Positions 1 through 5,464 are shown, counted from the stretch's first letter. The stretch is DNA of 10,505 bases from CAZRZN01 sp964604565 (GCA_964604565.1 CAZRZN010000140.1:1-10505); one strand, 5' to 3'. Translations and numbers: made by a program. The notes: generated by a model from the sequence alone, not told the origin.

Positions 1-54
1 CGCGAAGGCGGACGCACCGTCGGCTCCGGCGTGGTGTCAAAGATCCTCGTGTGA
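1..54 (+). CDS. tuf: Elongation factor Tu, C-terminal end only (partial)
   Basis: Only the last 17 codons and the TGA stop are inside the window. They read REGGRTVGSGVVSKILV, which matches the conserved C-terminus of bacterial EF-Tu (domain 3), the GTPase that delivers aminoacyl-tRNA to the ribosome. The downstream order tRNA-Trp, secE, nusG, rplK is the usual neighbourhood of a tuf copy in proteobacteria and supports the call. A small 6-bp hairpin (72-77 with 84-89) and then a strong intrinsic terminator (125-152) follow. Nothing can be said about the start or regulation of the gene from this window. Confidence 0.95.
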   Translation, partial: REGGRTVGSGVVSKILV

Positions 55-124
55 TCCCCGACTGGATCGCCTGCCACCGATCAGTGGCACGCGGCCGGCA
101 TGGATCAGATACGAACAGACATGG

Positions 125-152
125 AAAAGCCGCCCCGATCGGGGCGGCTTTT
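125..152. terminator. Bidirectional intrinsic terminator between tuf and the 73-aa gene pair
   Basis: A fully self-complementary stretch has the core GCCGCCCC-GATC-GGGGCGGC, flanked by AAAA on the left and TTTT on the right. Read on either strand it gives a GC-rich hairpin followed by a U run. It lies between the convergent ends of tuf (+) and the minus-strand 73-aa gene at 223-444, so it can terminate both. The palindrome and T run are seen directly; the bidirectional use is inferred. Confidence 0.85.
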
Positions 153-167
153 TCGTGATCCGGTCCT

Positions 168-206
168 GGCCTGCCGCGCGTCAGGGAGTGTTCTGCGCGG
201 CAGGCC
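168..206. repeat. 12-bp perfect inverted repeat (hairpin) downstream of the 73-aa gene
   Basis: GGCCTGCCGCGC (168-179) and its exact complement GCGCGGCAGGCC (195-206) are separated by 15 bases. The stem is very stable but has no T run on either strand, so it is not a classical terminator by itself. On the minus strand it would be the first structure in the 3' untranslated region of the gene ending at 223, ahead of the terminator at 125-152. It may protect or process that transcript. Confidence 0.6.
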
Positions 207-222
207 TTGGAGGGTGCATGCA

Positions 223-444
223 TCAGCGCAAGAGCGAGGTGATGGTCGCCCGCTTTTCGCCATTGCTGTCGCCGGACGTGAGAATGTTGTTGATCAGGGC
301 GATCTTGGCGGCCGACAGTCCGGAGAAGTCCGCATTGGGCACGATGAATTGTGCCTGATCACTGACTTGCGGCGCGGTCATGGCGCTTGCGGTTCCGGCA
401 AAGCCTGCGGTTGCGATCAGGGCGGTTGCGATGAGCGTTTTCAT
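223..444 (-). CDS. Small secreted single-module protein, 73 aa, copy 1
   Basis: The protein is predicted to be exported. Residues 1-21 form a classic Sec signal peptide: a positive start (MK), a hydrophobic alanine/threonine/isoleucine core, and an ASA site before Met22. The mature part is about 52 residues. It holds one 24-residue module (36-59) with the pattern P-x3-F-x2-LS-x2-KI-x2-I-x-NI-x2-SGD, which recurs twice in the protein encoded at 1353-1772. The mature part has no cysteines and no membrane segment. The start is supported by AAAGGAC about 6 bases upstream of the ATG. The gene is identical at DNA level to the one at 495-716, which lies 50 bases upstream in the direction of transcription with no terminator between, so the two are probably cotranscribed. 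I do not recognise a named family. Export is a confident inference; the function is unknown. Confidence 0.8.
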   Translation of the reverse strand: MKTLIATALIATAGFAGTASAMTAPQVSDQAQFIVPNADFSGLSAAKIALINNILTSGDSNGEKRATITSLLR

Positions 445-494
445 GTCTTGGTCCTTTCGAGAGACGCTTGAGGTCTTGAAAAATGTCGGGGGTA

Positions 495-716
495 TCAGCG
501 CAAGAGCGAGGTGATGGTCGCCCGCTTTTCGCCATTGCTGTCGCCGGACGTGAGAATGTTGTTGATCAGGGCGATCTTGGCGGCCGACAGTCCGGAGAAG
601 TCCGCATTGGGCACGATGAATTGTGCCTGATCACTGACTTGCGGCGCGGTCATGGCGCTTGCGGTTCCGGCAAAGCCTGCGGTTGCGATCAGGGCGGTTG
701 CGATGAGCGTTTTCAT
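495..716 (-). CDS. Small secreted single-module protein, 73 aa, copy 2
   Basis: This is the promoter-proximal member of the pair, and its 73 residues are identical to those of the gene at 223-444. It has the same signal peptide (1-21, cleavage after ASA), the same mature 52-residue part with one module at 36-59, and the same AAAGGAC ribosome binding site. The sequence upstream is unique from base 732 on, so only this copy has its own upstream region. It contains a 5-bp hairpin, GCGGC/GCCGC at 745-760, in the presumed leader. Two identical genes in series would double the dose of one product. The function is unknown. The repeated module links it to the two-module protein at 1353-1772 on the other side of the tRNA-Trp gene. 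Confidence 0.8.
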   Translation of the reverse strand: MKTLIATALIATAGFAGTASAMTAPQVSDQAQFIVPNADFSGLSAAKIALINNILTSGDSNGEKRATITSLLR

Positions 717-731
717 GTCTTGGTCCTTTCG

Positions 732-1193
732 GGTTTGAATCGAAGCGGCAGAAGAGCCGCGTCTGGTTGATGCCGGTCCGTCTTGCCGACACCAATCAAG
801 TTAGGGGCATGGTCTGCGCTTGGGAAATCACGTGGCAATCGCGGCTGATAACGCCGGATTGTCCTTGAAGTTCAGTGAGCTGAACAGGTCGGTGTGCGGT
901 GGTACACAGGGATGGTGCGGGTCAATGAAACAAGGTCCGATCCCTGTTTCGACCAAGCCGATCACCGTGAGCGCCCGAGAGAATTTCGGGCGGAAGATCC
1001 TTGTCACATGTTGTTGAAAGGCGCGTTTGGCGTGACAGGCGGCGACTTGTTTCAATCCGCTCCTGCGCCCGTGAGGCGCCGTGCCCCGTTTCGTGACCCG
1101 CGCCATGATATGAGAAGCAGACGGCAGGTGAAAAACCCGCGCCGGAGCCTCTTGATTTCATCTTCGCGTTGGCGTAGGCCACAGATCGATTGC
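732..1193. other. Gene-free region upstream of tRNA-Trp
   Basis: I see no convincing gene here. Open frames on both strands lack plausible ribosome binding sites and recognisable protein sequence. The left part must hold the promoter for the minus-strand 73-aa pair; TTGATT on the minus strand near 795 is a possible -35 but has no good -10. Two imperfectly nested inverted repeats are present: ACAGGGAT/ATCCCTGT (906-913, 940-947) and GAAACA/TGTTTC (927-932, 945-950). The right end holds the tRNA promoter candidate. Confidence 0.5.
1152..1180 (+). promoter_or_regulatory. Possible promoter of tRNA-Trp
   Basis: TTGATT (1152-1157) is followed after 17 bases by TAGGCC (1175-1180), 13 bases before the mature tRNA 5' end. 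The -35 fits the consensus at four of six positions and the -10 at only two or so. Position and spacing are right, but the match is weak, so this is a candidate only. Confidence 0.25.
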
Positions 1194-1269
1194 AGGGGTA
1201 TAGCTCAGTTGGTAGAGCGACGGTCTCCAAAACCGTAGGTCCCGGGTTCGAGCCCTGGTGCCCCTGCCA
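1194..1269 (+). tRNA. trnW: tRNA-Trp, anticodon CCA
   Basis: The 76 bases fold into a complete cloverleaf. The acceptor stem is AGGGGTA with TGCCCCT (one G-T pair), the D arm is GCTC/GAGC, and the anticodon stem is ACGGT/ACCGT around the loop CTCCAAA with anticodon CCA at 1227-1229. The T arm is CCGGG-TTCGAGC-CCTGG, the discriminator base is G, and CCA is encoded at 1267-1269. The anticodon reads the tryptophan codon UGG. A tRNA-Trp gene between tuf and secE is the normal arrangement in many proteobacteria. The next gene downstream is on the opposite strand, so the transcript must end before or near 1330; no separate plus-strand T run is evident. Confidence 0.98.
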
Positions 1270-1298
1270 TTATCGAAAATCGGCATTTGTGACCGCAC

Positions 1299-1327
1299 AA
1301 AAAAAGGGGCCGCCCGAAGGCAGCCCC
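1299..1327 (-). terminator. Intrinsic terminator of the two-module secreted protein gene
   Basis: On the minus strand a 9-bp stem, GGGGCTGCC with GGCGGCCCC (one G-U pair), closes a TTCG tetraloop and is followed by seven T. It lies 25 bases beyond the TAA of the gene at 1353-1772. On the plus strand it could also slow the tRNA-Trp transcript, but only a poor T run follows there. Confidence 0.9.
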
Positions 1328-1352
1328 TCTGTTCTCGTCAAGAGAGAGTAGT

Positions 1353-1772
1353 TTAGCCGGCGTCGAACGAATTCAGGACGCGGTTGATCTCTCCTTCATC
1401 ACCGCTGGTGATGACGTTCTGCAACCGCTGGACCTGCATGTCCGACAGCGTCGAAACGTCGAGTTCCGGTGCATATTTCGAAATCTCGGCACGTTGACCG
1501 TCGGTCAGACCCTCGGTCGGCTCATACTCGACAGCCTCGTAGTCCTCGAAGTTCTGGTCGGACACCAAGCCGCGCATCCGCAGAGCCTTTTCCGATTCGG
1601 AGTTTCCGCTTTTGGCGAGGTTGTTGAGTTGGACAACCTGATCGTCGCTCAGCGTTTCCACCTGAATGCCGGGGAGATACTTCTCAATGGTAGCGGCCTC
1701 GCCTGCTGTCTGTGCAGTTGCGCCAGTTGCCATGAGAGCGGTGAGAGCGGTAGCTGTTAGGAAGCGTGTCAT
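1353..1772 (-). CDS. Secreted protein with two copies of the small module, 139 aa
   Basis: The start at 1772 is chosen because AAAGGAG lies 8 bases upstream and the protein then begins directly with a Sec signal peptide (1-20, cleavage after ATA before Gln21). The frame stays open 10 codons further upstream, but that start has no good ribosome binding site. The mature protein has two modules, at residues 34-57 and 102-125. Both follow P-x3-V-x2-LSD-x-QV-x2-L-x-N-x3-SG, and each is preceded by an E-K-Y or S-K-Y turn. An acidic linker (about 72-92, rich in D, E and Y) joins them. The same module occurs once in the 73-aa proteins at 223-444 and 495-716. There are no cysteines or further membrane segments. 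The gene has its own terminator and sits alone between tRNA-Trp and secE. I know no established function; a periplasmic or extracellular role is inferred. Confidence 0.85.
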   Translation of the reverse strand: MTRFLTATALTALMATGATAQTAGEAATIEKYLPGIQVETLSDDQVVQLNNLAKSGNSESEKALRMRGLVSDQNFEDYEAVEYEPTEGLTDGQRAEISKYAPELDVSTLSDMQVQRLQNVITSGDEGEINRVLNSFDAG

Positions 1773-2084
1773 TTCTGAAGCTCCTTTCATTCTGATTTCC
1801 ATCTGACCGGGACTTCGTTGCCCCGGCCATCATGTGTAGTCAACGGGCCTGTCAGCCGTGAGTTCCACACGGAAAAATCTTTTTTCTCAGTAATTTGCGC
1901 ACGTGTGGGCGCGGCGCGGGCGCGAAACGTCAAAGCCGTTTCAACGTTCCATCGGGTGACGTGGCGGCACGGTCAAATATGGGTGAGGAAAAACGGCCGC
2001 AGGGTGATCATGGCGTCGCTCTTGTATTTGGCTGCCGCGCGGCGTATCTCCCCGGGAATTCGGCAAGGAATGGGAACAGAACAC
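1773..2084. other. Divergent intergenic region before secE
   Basis: This region must hold the promoters for the minus-strand gene at 1353-1772 and for secE-nusG. On the minus strand TTGACT (1843-1838) is a good -35 but has no convincing -10 at the right distance. An inverted repeat CCACACG/CGTGTGG (1865-1871, 1902-1908) encloses an AT-rich patch with GAAAAA and TTTTTTC, unlike the GC-rich surroundings. No convincing plus-strand promoter could be assigned. The open frame running into secE from 1818 shows no ribosome binding site or protein-like sequence before 2085. Confidence 0.4.
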
Positions 2085-2288
2085 ATGGCGACCACCAATC
2101 CGCTTCAGTTCATTCAACAGGTCCGGGCAGAGGTCGCCAAGATCGTCTGGCCGACCCGCCGCGAGGTCCTGCTCACAACGATCATGGTGTTCATCATGGC
2201 CACGTTGACGGCGATATTCTTTGCCTTGGTCGATTTGGGCATTCGTTCGGGTCTGCAAGGACTCCTCTCGGCCATCGGCTCGGGGTGA
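2085..2288 (+). CDS. secE: Preprotein translocase subunit SecE
   Basis: SecE is the small essential subunit that clamps SecY in the SecYEG protein-export channel of the inner membrane. The 67-residue product has the normal alphaproteobacterial short form. It starts with an amphipathic N-terminal region (residues 6-27) containing the conserved VRAEVAKIVWPTRREV signature, which lies along the membrane. One transmembrane segment follows at about 29-49, then a short tail. The ATG at 2085 is preferred, with GGGAA 8 bases upstream. An in-frame ATG at 2070 would add five residues, but its ribosome binding site would overlap it. nusG follows 151 bases later on the same strand, the usual secE-nusG pair. 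Confidence 0.95.
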   Translation: MATTNPLQFIQQVRAEVAKIVWPTRREVLLTTIMVFIMATLTAIFFALVDLGIRSGLQGLLSAIGSG

Positions 2289-2326
2289 TACCGGGCGGCT
2301 TGCGGCGTCACTAGCGCTTGCAAACA

Positions 2327-2363
2327 CGCCAGAAGCCCTATAGGAGGCCCGAAAAGTCTGGCG
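2327..2363 (+). promoter_or_regulatory. Hairpin in the secE-nusG spacer
   Basis: CGCCAGA (2327-2333) pairs perfectly with TCTGGCG (2357-2363). The 23-base loop contains CCTATAGG and a Shine-Dalgarno-like AGGAGG (2342-2347) with no start codon at a usable distance. The stem can be lengthened on both sides if a two-base bulge is allowed. There is no T run after it, so it is not a simple terminator. It may be an mRNA processing or regulatory structure ahead of nusG. The role is inferred only. Confidence 0.4.
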
Positions 2364-2439
2364 CGTGGCAAGAGGGTTGCGCGCCGATTTTTGTTTTTGG
2401 GACTGCCCGCGCGCGGCATAGAGAAATCGAAGGTAGCAC

Positions 2440-2973
2440 ATGGCAAAGCGGTGGTATTCGGTGAGCGTTCTCTCGAACTACGAGAAGAAGATCGCCGAAC
2501 AGATCCGGACAGCGGTGGAAGAGCAGGCTCTTGAGGATCAGATCGACGAAGTTCTGGTCCCCACCGAAGAGGTGATCGAAGTGCGCCGGGGCAAGAAGGT
2601 GACGACAGAGCGTCGCTTCATGCCCGGCTATGTGCTGGTCCACATGGAGATGTCCGACAAGGGGTATCACCTGATCAATTCGATCAACCGTGTCACCGGG
2701 TTCCTCGGTCCGCAGGGGCGTCCGATGCCGATGCGCGATGCGGAGGTCGAGACGATCCTTGGCCGGGTGCAGGAAAACGAGGACGCACCGCGCACGCTGA
2801 TCCACTTTGAGTCTGGGGAAAAGGTCAAGGTCACCGATGGACCCTTTGAGGGGTTCGACGGGATGGTCGAAGGCGTGGATGAAGACAATCAGCGCCTCCG
2901 GGTGTCTGTCTCCATCTTCGGTCGGGAGACGCCAGTCGAATTGGAATTTACGCAAGTTTCGAAGAACATCTGA
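2440..2973 (+). CDS. nusG: Transcription termination/antitermination factor NusG
   Basis: NusG binds the RNA polymerase clamp, suppresses pausing, helps Rho-dependent termination and links polymerase to ribosomal protein S10. The 177-residue product has the full two-domain form. The NGN domain covers about 1-115, starting with AKRWYSVSVLSNYEKKI and carrying the RRFMPGYVLVHMEM and NRVTGFLG motifs. The C-terminal KOW domain covers about 123-173, with GEKVKVTDGPFEGFDGMV. The ATG at 2440 has GAAGG 7-8 bases upstream. Length and both domains are normal for bacteria. It is the last gene of the secE-nusG unit here. Instead of rplK, the next gene is a minus-strand accessory gene that converges on it, with only 57 bases between the two stop codons and no strong terminator visible. 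Confidence 0.97.
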   Translation: MAKRWYSVSVLSNYEKKIAEQIRTAVEEQALEDQIDEVLVPTEEVIEVRRGKKVTTERRFMPGYVLVHMEMSDKGYHLINSINRVTGFLGPQGRPMPMRDAEVETILGRVQENEDAPRTLIHFESGEKVKVTDGPFEGFDGMVEGVDEDNQRLRVSVSIFGRETPVELEFTQVSKNI

Positions 2974-3030
2974 GCCTGCCCTCTGCCAATGCCGGGCCAA
3001 TACCGGTTGGTGGCAGCGGTGTGCCGTGCC

Positions 3031-3579
3031 TCAGTCCGGATGAAAGTCACGCGGGGTGCATCCGGCCTCCAGAACGACGGCGATCCAGTTGATATCGGCT
3101 GTCAACCCTAGATCGGCAAGCCAAGCCTCTTGCAGGCGATAGGCAGGTAATTCCTGCGCGCCGGGGCAATACCAATGGCCTGCCTCCACCTGCCTGTGGT
3201 GGGCAAGTTCATGCAACAGGACGCTGACATCCTCGGGGTTTCGCGCGCTCCAGGGCCGCACGAGAAAAATCGTCTGGTTGTCGGGATCGTAGAATCCGCG
3301 CGCTCGACCGCTGTGCGCCGCATTCCGCTCGGCGGACAGGCTGGCAGCCCGTGCTTCGCCGATCCAGCGGATGTCTGGAACCTCCGCACGGCGCGGCCAG
3401 TCTGATCTCCTGTCCAGCCAGCGCTCCAGATGATCGACAAGGTCTTCCGTCGATTGTGCCGTTCTCCATGCCAATATGTCGTCGGTCGTGCCGGCTTTGG
3501 CCTCATTCGAGAACATCAGTGACAATACGAGTGAGAGGGCGCACGCGATCCGTGCGCCGGGGCGCTTGCTGGTCAGCAT
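3031..3579 (-). CDS. Exported HExxH putative metallopeptidase-like protein (DUF6647-like), 182 aa
   Basis: The start at 3579 is chosen because GGAGG lies 5 bases upstream; an ATG four codons earlier (3591) lacks a ribosome binding site. Residues 1-29 form a signal peptide (RPGAR, hydrophobic core, AKA cleavage site). The mature protein has a zinc-protease type motif HELAHH at 123-128 (ligands His123 and His127, catalytic Glu124). It is followed by CPGAQELPAY, where Glu143 is a candidate third ligand. Two cysteines (138, 174) could form a disulfide after export. The pattern HE-x2-HH-x-Q, CP-x2-E, AY-x2-Q resembles the DUF6647 family as I remember it; that assignment needs a profile search. The gene diverges from a LysR-type regulator across 108 bases, a common arrangement for a regulator and its target. 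Substrate and activity are unknown. Confidence 0.85.
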   Translation of the reverse strand: MLTSKRPGARIACALSLVLSLMFSNEAKAGTTDDILAWRTAQSTEDLVDHLERWLDRRSDWPRRAEVPDIRWIGEARAASLSAERNAAHSGRARGFYDPDNQTIFLVRPWSARNPEDVSVLLHELAHHRQVEAGHWYCPGAQELPAYRLQEAWLADLGLTADINWIAVVLEAGCTPRDFHPD

Positions 3580-3619
3580 TTCAGCCTCCATCGAGGATTT
3601 TGGGTTTGATGAGAAAAAT

Positions 3620-3639
3620 GCTACGATGCGGCCCGTAGC
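3620..3639. promoter_or_regulatory. Candidate LysR-type operator in the divergent promoter region
   Basis: GCTACG (3620-3625) and CGTAGC (3634-3639) form a perfect 6-bp inverted repeat with an 8-base centre. It sits midway in the 108-base gap between the divergent exported-protein gene (start 3579) and the LysR-type gene (start 3688). Interrupted palindromes in this position are typical binding sites of LysR-type regulators. The arms do not give the strict T-N11-A spacing, so the assignment is tentative. Confidence 0.45.
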
Positions 3640-3687
3640 GACGCAAAAGACAAGAATTCAATCGTGGGTGAAAGGAATTCATCCCCC

Positions 3688-4599
3688 ATGGCACGCAAGC
3701 TTCCCCCCTTTGCCGCAGTGCGCGCATTCGAGGCCGCCGCCCGTCATATGAGCTTCAAGCTGGCGGCAGAGGAACTATGCCTGTCCCCCTCCGCGATCAG
3801 TCATCAGATCCGGGCGTTGGAAGGGCATCTTGACACCCAGCTCTTCGAACGGCGCGGAAACGAATTGGCGCTGACCCTGACCGGAGATGCCTACGCGAAG
3901 ACGCTGACCGTCTTTCTGGATGGGATGGATGAGTGCACGCGGTCCGTCAGGGACGCCGGGCAGGCACCGTTCCGCGTGTTGTGCACGCCGGGTTTCGCGG
4001 CGCGATGGCTGGTGCCGCGTCTGAACAGGCTGTCCTTTGGCAACAGGGTCCGGCTCCGCGTATCCGAAGGCGCACCATCCCTGAATTTCGCCACGAACGA
4101 TGCGGATGCGGTCATCCAGTGGTCCGATGATCCCGTGCCCGGGGTGCGCACGCACCCGATCATGCAATCGCACCGTTTCCCCGTGATCAGCCCTGACCTG
4201 CTGGCGCGCAGCAATGTCACCCGGCCCGAGGACCTGCTTGACCACACGTTGATGCATGATGAAGTGATGGATGCATGGGGCGAATGGTTCGAAACCGCTG
4301 GCGTGCCAGTCCCTCAGATGCCGCGTGGCCCGGTTTTCCCGAACTGCGAATTTGCGACCACTGCCGCCGAACAGGGGCAGGGGGTTTCGCTTGCCTATGA
4401 TGGCATGGTGCGCGGGGCACTGGCGGCCGGGCGACTGGTGCGGTTGTTCGATACCGTGACGATGCCGGTCCTGATCTATTCCCTCGCCTATCCGGAAGCC
4501 CGTGCCGAGGACCCGATGATCCGTGCGTTTCATGAATGGATATTTGCGGAGATGGAAAGCGATCAAACCGAACCGGTCATGCTGTCGGCGGCGGAGTAG
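3688..4599 (+). CDS. LysR-type transcriptional regulator (GcvA-like subgroup)
   Basis: This is a DNA-binding regulator of 303 residues, a normal length for the family. The N-terminal winged helix-turn-helix covers about residues 5-64 (PPFAAVRAFEAAARHMSF, LAAEELCLSPSAISHQIRALE, QLFERRGNELALT). A linker helix and a periplasmic-binding-like effector domain (about 90-295) follow. The opening and the LCLSPSAISHQI recognition helix resemble the GcvA/AmpR-like branch. The ATG at 3688 matches the usual family start and has AAGGA 11 bases upstream. A GTG at 3664 in the same frame would add eight residues. The gene is divergent from the exported HExxH protein and separated from the GFA gene by 221 bases. 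By the family rule it probably controls its divergent neighbour and itself; the co-inducer cannot be read from the sequence. Confidence 0.93.
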   Translation: MARKLPPFAAVRAFEAAARHMSFKLAAEELCLSPSAISHQIRALEGHLDTQLFERRGNELALTLTGDAYAKTLTVFLDGMDECTRSVRDAGQAPFRVLCTPGFAARWLVPRLNRLSFGNRVRLRVSEGAPSLNFATNDADAVIQWSDDPVPGVRTHPIMQSHRFPVISPDLLARSNVTRPEDLLDHTLMHDEVMDAWGEWFETAGVPVPQMPRGPVFPNCEFATTAAEQGQGVSLAYDGMVRGALAAGRLVRLFDTVTMPVLIYSLAYPEARAEDPMIRAFHEWIFAEMESDQTEPVMLSAAE

Positions 4600-4820
4600 C
4601 GATTTCACCGAAGGCCATCGCGCAGGGATGCAGGGATACGGTGCTTGCTGGACAGAAAAGGCTGCGGGGGGCGCTTGCCCGCGACCCAAGGCGCCATGGT
4701 CTTGTGTCCGGATGGACGCAGGCATGCCAGCCGATGACCTCAACGCTGGGCCTTTCGTTTGACGGGGATCACCTGCTCCGGATACCGTTTTGCCGAAATA
4801 CCAACCGCGGTGAGGCCAAG

Positions 4821-5249
4821 ATGATCTATCATGCGCAATGCGCCTGCGGTGCAGTCAAGATCGAGGCCGAAGGCGAACCTGTGATCCAGTGTTATTGCCA
4901 CTGCAACCGCTGCCGCAGCTTTACCGGGGCGCCTGTGAATGCCGTCGCACTCTGGCCGCGCGCGGCGGTGCGCGTGGTGGAGGGTGCCGATGCCGTGAGG
5001 CCATCGAGAACCGCGGAAGGGTCCGAAGGGGGACGCACTTTCTGCGGGCAGTGCGGCGGGGCTCTGGGTTGCGATTTGCCGGCAATCGGGATGGTGGACA
5101 TCTTTGCCGGGTTGGTGCCTGCGTTAGAGTTCGCCCCGACCATGCATCTCAACTACGAAAACGCTGTTCTGCGCATCGCGGATGGCCTGCCAAAGCTCCG
5201 CGACATGCCCGAGCGTTCTGGGGGCAGCGGGGAAGTCCTGCCCGAGTGA
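4821..5249 (+). CDS. GFA family zinc-binding protein (glutathione-dependent formaldehyde-activating enzyme/CENP-V fold)
   Basis: The 142-residue product carries the complete cysteine set of the GFA family: CxCG (Cys7, Cys9), CHCxxC (Cys26, Cys28, Cys31) and FCxxCG (Cys75, Cys78), which bind zinc in a beta fold. The motif RCRSFTGAPVNA after the second cluster is also typical. Family members were named after a proposed glutathione-formaldehyde condensing activity, but most are of unknown substrate, so no reaction is assigned. The ATG at 4821 has GGTGAGG about 5 bases upstream. The frame is open back to 4536, but that part has no family similarity and overlaps the end of the LysR-type gene. It is the last accessory gene before rplK. 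It may be read from its own promoter in the 221-base gap, in which I see nothing else notable except a tandem 8-mer at 4622-4637. Confidence 0.9.
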   Translation: MIYHAQCACGAVKIEAEGEPVIQCYCHCNRCRSFTGAPVNAVALWPRAAVRVVEGADAVRPSRTAEGSEGGRTFCGQCGGALGCDLPAIGMVDIFAGLVPALEFAPTMHLNYENAVLRIADGLPKLRDMPERSGGSGEVLPE

Positions 5250-5360
5250 ACGTGTCTGGCGTGGCAGCTTGGCAGGCGGCTAGACGCGGCGCGCCCGATG
5301 TGGCGGGCCAATCGGCCCCGCGTGGATTCCGCTTGTGATTCTGTCTGCACTGGTCTACGG

Positions 5361-5434
5361 GCGACCCTCATCGTGGGAGGCGAGGACATCGCGATGTCCG
5401 GACCGGACCACATCAACCGTAACCCGAGGGTCGC
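5361..5434 (+). promoter_or_regulatory. Structured rplK leader, putative ribosomal protein L1 feedback site
   Basis: A perfect 9-bp stem GCGACCCTC (5361-5369) with GAGGGTCGC (5426-5434) closes a domain that ends 30 bases before the rplK start. Inside is a perfect hairpin, GGACAT-CGCG-ATGTCC (5384-5399). GTGGGAGGC (5373-5381) lies on the 5' side and CCAC (5408-5411) on the 3' side. In E. coli, L1 represses rplK-rplA by binding a leader that imitates its 23S rRNA site. As I recall it, that rRNA site contains GGUGGGAGGC opposite CCACC, so the resemblance here is notable. A competing 12-base palindrome, GGGTCGCGACCC (5428-5439), overlaps the outer stem. Confidence 0.55.
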
Positions 5435-5464
5435 GACCCGACGGTGTTGAGAAGGAGACAGCCG

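Larger units (their letters stand above)
222..731. repeat. Perfect tandem duplication, two 238-bp copies
   Basis: Bases 222-459 and 494-731 are identical by direct reading. They are in the same orientation, with a 272-bp unit spacing and a unique 34-bp spacer (460-493). Each copy holds one complete minus-strand 73-aa gene together with its Shine-Dalgarno sequence; identity ends just beyond the Shine-Dalgarno on one side and one base past the stop codon on the other. No transposase, terminal inverted repeats or target-site duplication are visible. With no silent differences, the duplication is either very recent or kept uniform by gene conversion. Confidence 0.95.

Noticed and set aside
222..731. 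Possible CRISPR array or insertion sequence
   Set aside because: There are only two 238-bp copies, each containing a gene; no short repeats with spacers, no transposase, no terminal inverted repeats.
828..1106. 92-codon minus-strand frame before tRNA-Trp
   Set aside because: It has no ribosome binding site and no signal or domain, and it overlaps the presumed upstream regulatory region of the tRNA gene.
894..1238. 114-codon plus-strand frame running into tRNA-Trp
   Set aside because: Its end is the tRNA itself, translated by chance.
1194..1269. tRNA-Trp as an integration site for a mobile element
   Set aside because: I found no repeat of the tRNA 3' end elsewhere in the window and no integrase gene.
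1818..2084. N-terminal extension of the secE frame
   Set aside because: The extra 89 residues are not SecE-like and lack a ribosome binding site; the conserved protein starts at 2085.
2984..3015. Possible terminator between nusG and the convergent gene (TGCCA/TGGCA with inner CCGG/CCGG)
   Set aside because: The stem is interrupted and no T run follows on either strand.
3775..4743. A 322-codon minus-strand frame opposite the LysR-type gene
   Set aside because: The plus-strand frame has a clear helix-turn-helix and effector domain; this is its shadow.
4536..4820. N-terminal extension of the GFA frame
   Set aside because: It overlaps the end of the LysR-type gene and carries no GFA features; the family start and a ribosome binding site are at 4821.
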